Positions 11,739 to 21,275 of a stretch of 64,000 bases of DNA are shown here, one piece after another. Each line of letters begins with the position of its first letter. Position 1 is the first letter of the stretch. Source of the DNA: Sympetrum striolatum (lineage: Eukaryota; Arthropoda; Insecta; Odonata; Libellulidae). A program made the translations under genes and the position numbers. Where the stretch lies: positions 41,052,943 to 41,116,942 of the forward strand of contig OX388347.1 of assembly GCA_947579665.1 (NCBI GenBank), in the 5' to 3' direction. The notes below the pieces were generated by a model, which was not told the DNA's origin, made no database searches, and saw only the letters and a list, made by a program, of their open reading frames with translations.

Positions 11739-12161
11739 TCAGCGAGCAAAAATTAAATAAAAAAGACGAGGTTTCGATTCCGTTAAAAATGGAGCGGCGA
11801 TTATTATACGAGCTTTTGTAAACAGCGGGAATATCCGAGGCGAACCTTTCGAAAAGCATAAAATTCAGGGCCGGATTCTCTCGTTGGGAATAAATTCCCG
11901 CACCGCTTGGAATATGCGTATCCGTGCGTTCCCCGATCGGTCACGCGTTAAAGGATTCCGGCGTGAAATAAACCACTGAATAAGCGGGAAACATAGAGAA
12001 CGGACCTCGACCATCGTATATCCGGATCTGTGTCGAAATTATTGTTTTCCGGAACGTTGGGTGACGTTTTATACGTACTAGGGATGCCGAAGGGGAAAAG
12101 TAGAGTTTTATATCTACCCAAATATGATAGAAAAAAAGCATTTTTGCACTTATAGTATTTA
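11739..12161. other. GC-richer CpG-containing island
   Basis: The region 11739-12090 is rich in CG dinucleotides and words such as TCCGG and CCGGCG. A 91-codon minus frame at 11941-12216 runs across it and into the neighbouring tRNA-like unit, so it is not a gene. No repeat partner was found. Confidence 0.4.
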
Positions 12162-12233
12162 CACGAGTGGGACTAGAACCCAGACCTCTCACTTTCTGAG
12201 CAGGTATTCTAATCAATAAAGTACGCCGCGTTC
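12162..12233 (-). mobile_element. tRNA-like SINE head or tRNA pseudogene
   Basis: Read on the minus strand, GTCTGGGTTCTAGTCCCACT resembles a T-arm with B box, preceded by a degenerate D-arm (ATTGATTAGAAT). The order matches 27933-28002. The anticodon stem is poorly paired, so it is a relic and not a functional tRNA. Confidence 0.6.
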
Positions 12234-12403
12234 ATTACACTTCTGGTAAAGGGATACTATATCAGCAACGTAGTATTTGTACCAGTACTTATTTTCATTT
12301 TTGTTTATATTTTAATTGCATTAACATTTTAATTGCCTGCACTATTGATTATTCCTCTGCTGTAGAGTATAAATTTTAATAGCACGAGAGGCTTTCTTTG
12401 AAT
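12234..12403. other. AT-rich spacer
   Basis: Nothing is recognised between the tRNA-like unit and the hAT-like terminus. Confidence 0.45.
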
Positions 12404-12480
12404 CAGTGGTCCCCAACGTGGTCCTAACATCCAATGGGAGCCGATTTAAGTTTTTAGGATCGCGTTGAATAAAAATAAAA
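12404..12480 (+). mobile_element. hAT-like element terminus (fragment)
   Basis: The sequence begins CAGTGGTCCCCAACGTGG, which has the form typical of hAT terminal inverted repeats (CAGxGGTxCCCAAC). ATCCAATGGGAGCCGATTT and AGGATCGC follow, as in subterminal parts of such elements. No matching inverted end was found within several kb on either side, so only one end seems to remain. Confidence 0.45.
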
Positions 12481-13136
12481 TCAACAGTCAAGCCCTACGA
12501 TAAGGGTAAACTCATATTTAAAGAAATTAAAACGCACTCAAAGAGAACTTTGGCGAAAATATTTTAGAAAGAGGTGTAATTCTATGATTGATTATATTAG
12601 ATTTTATGATTTTTGAGCAATAAAACATTAATATAAAAATGTAAGAAATTTCTACGTTTCATTTCTAAGAAAGAGGATTTACATGAATATTCAATTCATA
12701 ATTTATAAAGTCTAATTAGAACAGGACCATTTATTTTTTACTTCACTTTGTACGAATACATGCACATGTACAAAATTTAATGTATAACCACGTCCACCAG
12801 ATAATTTATCTACTTGTAGTGATTTCTTAATACTAATAATATTTAAAATAAGAATTTATATTTCATATTGAATGAAATCATTAAGTCAATTCTACCTTTG
12901 TTGAAGGACGTTTTGTGAGCAACGTAATGGTGCTCAACACAGTAACACCAGCCTCAGTCATAGGTCTTAATCAAGTCAGCCGGCTCAAAAAGCGGTATTT
13001 TAAGGAATCCCCTAAAAAATACACAAGAATGAAGGGAAGAAATTGTCTTTGAATTTGAATTGAAAAAATCTGATGTGGCCAACACATTACTTTCTCCATA
13101 TTTATTGAAAACAGAAGCCTATGCCTGTAATATATA
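12481..13136. other. AT-rich non-coding stretch
   Basis: No gene is recognised. The last part may be a worn extension of the tandem array that follows. Confidence 0.45.
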
Positions 13137-13640
13137 AATAATTCCAAAACAATGAATGCTACAGGACAATAGTTCATACAAAAGTTGTAGTAAAATACAT
13201 AATTGTATACGTACATTGCATTCTGACAGAGATATGTATGAAAAACTTCAATTTCTGGATAAATAAAAACTTCTGGTTAACCATTCTTCAAGAATAACTC
13301 CCAAACAATCAGTGATACGAAAAAAATTTTCATACAAAGGTTGTAATATTGTACATTATCTATAACTTTGGTTTGTAATTGTATATACCTACATTGCTTT
13401 TTGACAGAGTTATGTATGAAAAACTTCCATTTCTGGATAAACAACAGCTTCCGGTTAACCATTATTGAAGAATAACTCCTAAACAATCAGTGTTACGAAA
13501 AAATGTTTAATAAAAAAGTTGTAGTAAAGTACACTATCTATAACTTTTGTTTGTAATTGTATATACCTAAATTTCATTCTGACGGAGATATTAAAGAAAC
13601 AAACTTTTGTTCCGGTTTAACCGAAACTTCCGGTTTAACG
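13137..13640 (+). repeat. ~156-178-bp tandem array, about 2.7 units
   Basis: Units share, in order, TTCATACAAA-GTTGTA, CTATAACTTT-GTTTGTAATT, TGTATATACCTACATT, CTGACAGAG-TATGTATGAA, CCATTTCTGGATAAA, CTTCCGGTTAACCATT and AATAACTCC-AAACAATCAG. Unit landmarks recur at 13173, 13329 and 13507. The 22-bp shorter first spacing reflects absence of the CTATAACTTT-GTTTG block in unit 1. GGTTAACC lies in each unit and is palindromic. It could be a small satellite or the repetitive interior of a transposable element. Confidence 0.8.
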
Positions 13641-13905
13641 ATATTCACCAAAAACTAATCAACTTTTGGCATTGTTAGGTAAATACTAAATATGAAGTTT
13701 GGAAATGATCGGATAATTGCTTTTTAAGATAGAGCGCACCTAAATGTTTTTACCACTGACAGACATGTTCGGGAAAATAGCGAAAATGAGCTCCATGGGC
13801 CCCAAAACATCTATTTCCGTCAAAATCTGGAGGTCGAATTTTTTTGCGAATACAATACTTTCTCTATACTACGTATAGCGAGAAAGTAAAAATTGAAATC
13901 AATAG
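13641..13905 (+). repeat. Unique sequence after tandem array, ending in a palindrome
   Basis: No coding frame is evident. At 13856-13888 the arms TACTTTCTC-TATAC and GTATA-GC-GAGAAAGTA form a near-perfect hairpin with a 3-base loop and a 2-base bulge. It could mark the end of an element whose body is the tandem array upstream. A Helitron-like CTRR end is not visible. Confidence 0.6.
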
Positions 13906-13992
13906 AAGTGAAAAATAGAGTCGTGAATGGGACACGAACCCAGGTCTCCCAATTTCCGGAAACAGCCATTTCCCTATTTTTTCACTTTTGCT
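13906..13992 (-). mobile_element. tRNA-like relic enclosed by short inverted repeat
   Basis: On the minus strand GACCTGGGTTCGTGTCCCAT is a good B box and T-arm. The 5' half is degenerate. The unit lies between AAGTGAAAAATAG (from 13908) and CTATTTTTTCACTTTT (to 13989), which are inverted copies, so the tRNA-like block is the loop of a foldback. Confidence 0.5.
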
Positions 13993-14410
13993 GATACTTG
14001 TGTTTTTACCACCCGTTTATCGGTCGATTCACTCTCGAATACTCCGTAGAGGGCCGCGGGTATTTGCGTTATCACGGCAATATTGGGAATTATATGTAAC
14101 TACCGCGGGCATGAAACGGTCGAATGGACCGGATTTTCCGATCCGCCGATTCGGAACGGCCGTAACAATCGCCGACGTAAAAATCGACGGAAATATTCCG
14201 AGCATTAGCTCCGGTGGAGAAATTATGGCGGACGTTAAATTTAAAGGTCGCTTATTCCGTGGAATGGGCGCGTTTAAAGTTGCAGTGTCATCCGTTCCTT
14301 TTCACAGTTCTACCTCATTTGTTTATCGACCGTTAAATGCTTCACAGAATTCGTATATGGCTAGCAGAAATTGTTCTTGTTTTATATGCGTTATAACGCG
14401 ACTTATTTAA
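13993..14410. other. GC-richer CpG island with a 140-codon open frame
   Basis: An uninterrupted plus frame runs from 13988 to 14410 through CpG-rich DNA. The peptide has no repeat, transmembrane pattern or motif that I recognise, and the island is atypical for nearby DNA. It could be an exon, but I see no convincing splice sites and do not call a gene. Confidence 0.3.
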
Positions 14411-15302
14411 GTTACCATTCAGATCATAAGATTCCTCATATAAACTGTAAATTGGACACACAAATCCCGATAACTTAACGTTTAAATTACATCACTAATC
14501 TACTCGAATAGCAGAACTTTACTACTGCTAATAATAATGATATATGTATCTATCCAATGGAATACGAAGGTATTGATTAGGATACTATATAAGACCTTAC
14601 TTAACCTGAATAAAAATATGTGTTATCTTTTGTATAAATTTGTTCTTCAAAATCTGCAAAAATCCTTTTCATTCTTATTCTTACTATACCCATTTTGTTT
14701 TTTTTTTCAATTTAAAAGTACCAGCGATTGCGGATTTATCTCTAAATACCTGGGTATCAACCTCCATACTGAATGGATTCGTCTTTATGGAGTTCAATTA
14801 AGTCCTCGATGTGTAACGTCGCAGTAACGTAAGTGTATATAAGACCCTTCCGTCTGTTAATTTGCTTCATTTGTCACGATGCCGACAAAAGACGGTCCCT
14901 GAGCAGGAGAGAGATAACACGTCCGGAGGGTGAGAAAACGGTTTGCGGAAATAAGGAGCTCAATGGAAGTAATGATCCAGCACTTGTGATAACAGCTTTG
15001 AGAAATGCCCACGAGAGGGGCTTAATGCAGCGAATGAGGGGAAAACGCGTTAATCTAATTTCTGCAATAAGAAAATGGAAAAATCTCTCAGGAAACTTCA
15101 AGGAACTTTGATTAAAGGGCGAAGTGTCACGATCGAGACCAAGAAAAATTAAATTACATTGGAGGTGTTTTATTGATGGTTAAGAGTTTATTGTTAGGTA
15201 GGACTACGTGGAAACTATTACGAAAAAAAAATATTAAACGATTGGTTCTTAATGGGAACATAAATTTTATTAAAAGGTAAATAAAGTATAGTTTTACACT
15301 CT
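14411..15302. other. Non-coding stretch with one unrecognised open frame
   Basis: A 92-codon frame at 14833-15111 has a fairly normal, lysine- and arginine-rich composition but matches nothing I know. No clear splice sites were found. The rest is AT-rich. Confidence 0.35.
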
Positions 15303-15590
15303 ACAAATCCTAAAATAAAACAGTAAAAAATGATACGACAGGCTTCTGCGCACTTTTACCATCATCAGATTTTCTTTTTAGGATTTTGATGTTCGAGTAA
15401 TTGTTTAATGTATTCTTCTGCGCACTTTTACCATCATCAGATTTTCTTTTTAGGATTTTGATGTTCGAGTAATTGTTTAATGAATTCTATTTTTAAGTTA
15501 GATCATCTTTCGGTGAATTCTATGATGATTTTGATATATTATGTAATGCAAAATTGGTGAAAATATATTTCATCTGTGGAAGGATATATC
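15303..15590 (-). repeat. Dispersed repeat M, copy 1: foldback with hairpin motif and 72-bp duplication
   Basis: On the plus strand ACAAATCCTAAAATAAAA at 15303 pairs imperfectly with TTTTCTTTTTAGGATTTT at 15370-15387. Between them, on the minus strand, lies CTGATGATGG-TAAAAGTGCG-CAGAAGCCTGTCG (15335-15370). The stretch to about 15590 is colinear with 17040-17185, so the two are one repeat family. The motif is shared with 17.0, 28.9, 31.7 and 55.8 kb. Confidence 0.6.
15343..15486 (+). repeat. Recent 72-bp tandem duplication
   Basis: Units 15343-15414 and 15415-15486 differ at about one position, in the TGTATT versus TGAATT segment. The duplication includes part of the hairpin motif and one arm of the surrounding foldback. 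Near identity implies recent origin. Confidence 0.95.
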
Positions 15591-16313
15591 CTAAAATTAA
15601 TCATGAAGAATTTTCTCTAAGTGTTGCTTGAGTTAGTTAATAAATATACTTTACATACCAAGTTTAGGTTTACATATTTTGTCAACCAATCAAGAGTCTT
15701 CGGAGAACCCCACGGTTTTTCGTTTATTTCTCAATTGTTTGTTGCAGTAGATTACTCAAAATATGTTTTTGGGATCCTTAAACTACTCCTTGTCACATTT
15801 TGTTTTTTACAGTAGTAATAGAAATTAAATTACGATCCATTTATTCTCATTCACGAAAGTGTTTACATTTTAATATTTCGATTGCATATGATATAAAAGC
15901 TTGCTATACAATTTACATAAAAGATATAGTACAGATTCATACTTGTCATCGCTACACTACATAGCCCATGTTACAATTTTAATAAGGACTGTGAGAGCCA
16001 ACAGCATTAGATACCTAGGATACCAAGCGGGGTCCTTTCAGGCCCTTTAAGGAGCTTTTGTTTATTTAAATTCTTATAAAACAACTTTATAAAAATCTAA
16101 TCACACTTTTATCTTAAACTCATGCAGGATACATATAAAAATCAAGAAAAATATATATATTCATTATAGTAAAGACAGGAACCTTAAGGATGTTACTTTG
16201 TGTAATCTGTGGAACTCCATTATTCAGTTAAGGATTAATTATTAACAGATCACTAGATTAATAATTACGTGTGTCATAAGTATAGAGACAAATAGATTTC
16301 CTCCAAGGACCAT
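15591..16313. other. AT-rich non-coding stretch
   Basis: No gene or repeat is recognised. A 64-codon frame at 15621-15815 has no family resemblance. Confidence 0.5.
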
Positions 16314-16636
16314 TTGAAAAGTATTTTATCGTTTTCTTATCACCTCCGTGTAAGATGTAAGCCCCTTCCTATACGTTTCCTCAATGAATACGCGAGACCA
16401 AATACGAAATTCTTTCCCCGAAGTCTATCTCGTAACAAGATTTTCTTTCCCCCACCTTTCTTCCTCCCAAAAGAACTGGATCCCCTAGAATGGCAGAATG
16501 TGTTTTCGCCGACGGATCAAGTAATTCAAAATAGGCCCGAGTCATTTCTCACTCCTCTTAAGGAATTTCCCCAGAATCATTCTCCCCCTTTAAAAAACAT
16601 ACTCTCCCCTGGCGAAAATGAGCCACCCTCATCCGG
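16314..16636. other. C-rich stretch upstream of island repeat F
   Basis: Many CCCC and CCTT words occur on the plus strand, and the 135-codon frame at 16314-16721 is a consequence of this bias. No domain is recognised. Confidence 0.4.
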
Positions 16637-16842
16637 AACAATATTTTACCACCGGATGAAAAAAAATCTTCCCCGACAGAGAAAACAAGTTCCTGGAATT
16701 CCTCTCCGCATCTGTTTTTGAATAAACCGCCTTAATATGCCCGGGAGCGGGGATCCAATCATTATGCGCTCTCCTTGTCTTCGCTCCAAGAGCCGCCCTT
16801 TTTTCCGAAGTAGGTGAATTGGTTCTCACCGCCAACTTCAAA
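16637..16842 (+). repeat. Island repeat F, copy 1
   Basis: This block aligns with 18287-18510 in the same orientation. Shared landmarks in order are AACAATATTTTACCACCGGA, CGACAGAGAAAACAAGTTC, GAATAAACCGCC, TAATATG or TAATATC, TCCTTGTCTTC, and CGCCAACTT. Indels between copies are not multiples of three, so an apparent shared minus-strand frame is not coding. The 1650-bp spacing could reflect local duplication. Confidence 0.8.
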
Positions 16843-16989
16843 ACTTAGAGATTAGATTCATTGTTACTTTGGACAACGCGGATGCTGTTACGGAATAAAA
16901 TTATAAAAATGTTTCTCTGATAGTCTTCTTTTTGATTTTGGTTTAGGTGAAATAAAATTCTTTTAACGCGATACGAATTCCACAGTAAA
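16843..16989. other. AT-rich spacer
   Basis: Nothing is recognised between repeat F copy 1 and repeat M copy 2. Confidence 0.4.
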
Positions 16990-17185
16990 GCACCAGTACA
17001 CGATGTGACCGGTTTCGGCGTGCTTTTGCCATCATTAACATTTATTTTTAGAACTTTGATATAAGAGTGGTTTTTTGTCTATTCTAGTTGCTTAATTAGC
17101 TGGTACTGCGGATAATTATTTGATAATTTTGATATGATTGGGTATAGAAATTTGATGAAATATAAAGCTTTTATTTCACTTCATA
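16990..17185 (-). repeat. Dispersed repeat M, copy 2, with hairpin motif
   Basis: On the minus strand AATGATGGCAAAAGCACG-CCGAAACCGGTC (17007-17038) carries the full motif. Downstream plus-strand sequence to about 17185 follows the same order as 15360-15590, including the TTTGATAT and GATAATTTTGATAT blocks. Foldback arms are not clear in this copy. Confidence 0.6.
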
Positions 17186-17470
17186 TATTATTACCATAAA
17201 TATTATATTTTTTCTTAGTATCAATAATATATTACCTATTTGCTGAATACATATACCACGTTGGAAGTACATAGAATTGTTTACTTTATTTTGTAGAAAT
17301 ATATCATGAAATTTCAGAAGGTTATATGTTTATAATTCTAATTTTCAAATTTCTTTAACTAATTCAACTCAAAGTCATTATAAGTAAAAGTCAAAACATG
17401 GGTAAAAGAGTAGTAATTAACCATTTTATTTGCTAGTGCTATCACTCCCAAGGAAAATGAACTTGAAAAG
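17186..17470. other. AT-rich spacer
   Basis: I see nothing here other than AT-rich sequence. Confidence 0.45.
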
Positions 17471-17540
17471 ACACCGACGGGTCCGGGAATGAAGCCCAGG
17501 ATCTTCGTCTATCGAGGAGGCCACCACATAAGCAAGTGTT
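17471..17540 (-). mobile_element. tRNA-like unit, minus member of a head-to-head pair
   Basis: On the minus strand GAAGATCCTGGGCTTCATTC, continuing CCGG, forms a T-arm with a B box, and a TTTT run follows shortly. The anticodon region GATAGACGAAGATCC resembles that of the plus-strand unit beginning next to it. The acceptor stem does not pair properly, so it is a pseudogene or SINE head. Confidence 0.55.
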
Positions 17541-17617
17541 CTGGCCGGTTAGCTTAGATTGTTAAAGAAATCTCCCGGATAAAGGAAGATCCCGGGTTCG
17601 ATTCCCGGCCGCGTCAG
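17541..17617 (+). mobile_element. tRNA-like unit, plus member of a head-to-head pair
   Basis: GGCCGGTTAGCTTAG resembles the 5' end and A box of isoleucine-type tRNAs. GATCCCGGGTTCGATTCCCG is an excellent T-arm and B box, followed soon by a TTTTTT run that could end Pol III transcription. The anticodon stem has a mismatch and position 33 is not U. The acceptor strands do not pair (GGCCGGT against CCGCGTC). I read it as a tRNA pseudogene or SINE head rather than a working tRNA. Confidence 0.65.
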
Positions 17618-18286
17618 ATTTTTTCCAACTCACTTCTCCCTTTGGAATTATCCTGTTTTTCTAGTTACTTCCTCGAATATTCAAAGGATATCATCCTTTT
17701 AACCGGTATTGGTATCCTTTCCTTCCTTTCTACCGATAATATGAACCTCGACACCTTTAATTCAACAGATAAGATATTAATTGTAACAAATAAGTGCGTG
17801 ACCGCAATGCTTTGCTACCGCTACGAGCCATCGTGTGAAGGAATAGACGAGGACGGAAGGTGTTACAAAACAGCAACATTTCACTGAATTTGCCTCCTTT
17901 TCTGGTCTAATAGGAGGCATCTCAGCCACTTCCAGAGGCATATTAGTGACATTTTATGGCTTGATTATCAGTTTTCATTGGAAGTGATCTTTGTTTCACG
18001 CAGAAATATGGTTGTTTCAATCGAAAAAATATTATGATAATTTTGATGTTTTTATCGAAATTTCGAAACTTCGAGGCAAAAGTTCTAACAGAATATATTT
18101 TTTGATTTCCAAATAAAGTTATATCTGTAATTTCCATATAGGTGGGCCACTTTCGCCAAGTATCACATTTCAATCAAAAAGATGGCATAACGCTCTACCC
18201 TAACCTTATGCGCAAATTTACCTTAACCCTTTTCCTAGGGCTATTACTATTTTTTATAAGAAGTAAAAACTAACACGTTTAATTAA
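17618..18286. other. Non-coding stretch
   Basis: Opposed 76-81 codon frames at 17642-17887 and 17943-18173 are not recognised. Nothing else was found. Confidence 0.4.
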
Positions 18287-18510
18287 CAACAATATTTTAC
18301 CACCGGATAAAAAAAGTCCTCTCCGACAGAGAAAACAAGTTCGAGGCTCCGTGGCAGTTTTAGAATAAACCGCCCTAATATCGCATAGAGAGCGAAAGGG
18401 GAACCAATCTGGCAATTCCATCCCGCATTATGCTCCTTCCTTGTCTTCCCCCAAGGGCCACCCTTCTTCCGAAAGGAGGTGAAGTTTATTCTCGACGCCA
18501 ACTTTAAAGA
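18287..18510 (+). repeat. Island repeat F, copy 2
   Basis: This is the partner of 16637-16842 with the same orientation and order of landmarks. It is about 18 bp longer, with insertions near the centre. No terminal inverted repeats or target duplications are obvious. Confidence 0.8.
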
Positions 18511-19041
18511 GTTTTCTCCCCCTCTCAATTAACCCCATATCCCTTTTCTTCGCGCCCTCCCCCTCACCTTTCCCCCTGGAAATCCTTTTCCATTCTCACG
18601 CCCATTCGCGTCCCCTCTCGCACATTCACACAAACACGGCGGATCCAGTCCGCTTATCTCCCTTCCATGAGCCGAGTCTGCACTTTCCTAATCTCGTCCA
18701 CACTTTTCTTCGGAAATAAAAGCCTCTCTCTCCTTTCTTTCCTTTCTTATCTCTGCTCATTTCTCTACCTCTCACCCCATTCCAACTCTCCCACATTCAC
18801 TATTTCTCCCCCCTCCTCCTCCGAAATTCTACCCACCCCCCTGATTGGTGGCCCCTTTCAATTTTTTCCAATTCCTTCCAACTTTTCACTTTTAAAATAT
18901 TTCCTCATCGCCGAGTCGTAAACATTCTTTGTTAGCTCTGCGGAGGATGAGAGTCCGACAGACGGACGAGCAACAAGGTGTTGCCAGGGAAATGGAGACT
19001 AATCGCAATCTGTTATTCTAACTTCCTCCAAAAACCCTTTC
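18511..19041. other. Strongly pyrimidine-rich tract
   Basis: 18515-18880 is dominated by C and T on the plus strand, with repeated CCCCTC, TCTCCTT and TTCCAA words. The 84-codon frame at 18667-18921 is a by-product. Long polypyrimidine tracts can form unusual structures, but I see no mirror symmetry that would support a triplex. Confidence 0.5.
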
Positions 19042-19084
19042 AGACTGTCACTTGTCACTGTTACTTGTCACTGTTACTTGCCAC
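19042..19084 (+). repeat. 14-bp tandem repeat
   Basis: TGTCACTTGTCACTGTTACTTGTC-like units repeat roughly every 14 bp, about three copies. This is ordinary microsatellite-like DNA. Confidence 0.75.
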
Positions 19085-19312
19085 CCTTGTAAATAATTTC
19101 CTGCTCAGGTCGTTTTCTTTATATATTCATCTTTGTCATTTTTTGTTTATTTTGCCTCTACTTTTATTCCCTACAATCATGTATATTTATTTTAATTTTT
19201 ATATAGTTTTTTTTTTGCTTGCATTCACTTTAAAATGGTGACAAAACTATATGTGAATCAATTCAATCGAAGAAGCCTTAACTTGGTGGAACTCCGTAAT
19301 CGGGATCATATT

Positions 19313-19367
19313 AAATAAACTCAAATTCCACAAAACAAATTGTTTTGTGGAATTTTGAAAGTTTATT
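19313..19367. repeat. Near-perfect palindrome
   Basis: AAATTCCACAAAACAA and its inverse TTGTTTTGTGGAATTT are separated by one base. An outer AATAAAC / GTTTATT pair extends the symmetry to about 55 bp. It could be a foldback remnant or a hot spot of cruciform extrusion. No terminator logic applies here. Confidence 0.9.
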
Positions 19368-21164
19368 CAATATATTTGAATCTTTTAATATATAAATAAT
19401 ATCTGGCACACCATGAAATATTAGATTTTCCGCATGTTTCTCGAACTTTCATGTACAGTATGTAGAAAGAAAACTATTAAATTTATTGAAAAGAAATCCT
19501 TAAAAAGACAATTTAAAATTCTGCAGAAAAACTCATGCAAGGGTATAAAGATTAAGAACCTGTAAAGAAAGCGGGTTAAGGTCGATATAATCGTTAGGAA
19601 TGATAAATTCTGAATTATTAAAAGTAAAGGATAGTTTGCAGCATTGATTTACATGAGCCTCAATGTGTTTCTAACAAGTTTTGTGAGCAGTAGAATATAG
19701 GTAATTAGATATCAAATACTATACTCGGTGTAACTTGTTACAAATAGTGATGGCTGTAGTCGATATATTACATTTTTGTCAATTCTTCAATAAAAAAACT
19801 CAGTGAAACAAGCATAGGAGTTAATAATCAGAACTATGGTGTTCGAAGTAAACTATAGCCACTTAATTGAATACGGTAAAGTGATCTCAAAGTCATACTA
19901 TCAAAGATGTATTTTGATGTATTCAGGATCTATGATATATAGGATTGGGTTGGTCAACACTATAAGTTGACAGTCATTATCAACAATTTTAAACATTAAA
20001 AGACAGAATGCCCATGCTCTTTAGACTTAGACTTTTTGGTGACGATTATAACAGTGAGTAACAGTTATAATACGGATAGAGTAAAATAATTTGTCAGTCA
20101 ATAAGATTAATTTTGTAAAAGGTCTGTTAGGGTTGCGAGCCGGGTAAGTCCACGCGGAAATTAAATTTATTTTGCGGTTTTCAAGGATTAATTATCTATT
20201 ATTCGCTTCAATTTTTATTGGAAGTAATAGAACCTTCGTTCTAAAAATTAGATAACTCTATTCATGCTCCTTATTTCCGTATAAACCTCATTCAACTCAG
20301 AGTCGTGCGTAGGGTGAGAGTAAAATGTGAGGTTTAAAGGCGAAGTACAGCCGCATTCGGAGATAATAGAGGCTGAACCTTGCGGTGACATCTGTGATTA
20401 ATTCTTACAACAAACGGCCCTCATTCTTCGCTGGCTCGATTTTCTCTCGGCATCCCATTGGTCAGGATCAAGACTTGAAGACAAAGGGTGCTAAGAATCA
20501 CCAGAGGTTTAACTCCGTCGCCCTCTCCCATCCTTTCACAAATCCCTTCACCTCTGTCTTCCTGCCTTTAATTGCAAAACCTTGTCCAGCGAAGATAAAC
20601 GTTAGGAAATTCAAACAAGGACTGGAGAGTGATATTTCACTGTCACGGTAGAATGTTTCTATGAGCAGAAAGGAAATATTTTCTCTGCATTATTCGCAGA
20701 GTGAAGAACAGAAGGATAGAAATAATAATAAAATATCTTTTATTGGGGTGAGATATAGTCTAATAAGTCTCTTTTTTACATCTAACCCTTGGTAATATTA
20801 ATTTTAAAGAAACATATTGTGAGTAAAGTAAGAGCAAACTATCCCATACCTCATCTTTCTTAGGAATCCTCATTCCTCCCTAATTTTAGTAGCTTACGAC
20901 AGAGGGATGAGATATAACCGGCTTTTGTGCTTAATACTTTTCAGCAGGTATTCTTATTGGATCAATTATGTACTAACTCATACATTTTCCATAATTTTCT
21001 CGTATACTATTCCTCTTCTCGCATTTTTAAAGCAATCGCTGGTGATGGTTTGCTCATTCTATGGAAATTCTTTTTATATCCTAAATATAATTGTAGGACA
21101 TAGTAAGGGAGTTCGTGGGAAAAACGTTTTTAAAACATCAAAAGAGATTATGCTAAATTACTCA
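19368..21164. other. AT-rich stretch with a small GC-richer patch
   Basis: Sequence to about 20340 is AT-rich without features. 20340-20650 is GC-richer and contains an unrecognised 88-codon frame. A 156-codon frame at 20907-21377 runs through the tandem repeat that follows and is hydrophobic and low in complexity; I do not call it a gene. Confidence 0.4.
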
Positions 21165-21275
21165 AAGAATGGGTTTTCAACCTTTTTTTGTCTACATCTC
21201 TTTATAAGAATGGGTTTCAACTTTTTTTGTCTACATCTCTTTATAAGAATGGGTTTTCAACTTTTTTTTATCTCA
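21165..21275 (+). repeat. ~40-bp tandem repeat, 2.7 units
   Basis: AAGAATGGGTTTTCAA begins units at 21165, 21206 and 21245, each followed by CTTTTTTT and (in the first two) GTCTACATCTCTTTAT. Units differ by one or two single-base indels, so the duplication is fairly recent. Confidence 0.9.

Noticed and set aside
13856..13888. Helitron 3' terminal hairpin
   Set aside because: No CTRR end follows the hairpin and no TC start or AT target pair could be fixed.
17541..17617. Functional tRNA gene
   Set aside because: The acceptor strands do not pair, the anticodon stem has a mismatch, and position 33 is not U.
16629..18528. Shared minus-strand peptides in repeat F copies, suggesting a duplicated small gene
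   Set aside because: The indels between copies shift the frame, so the peptide similarity only reflects DNA similarity.
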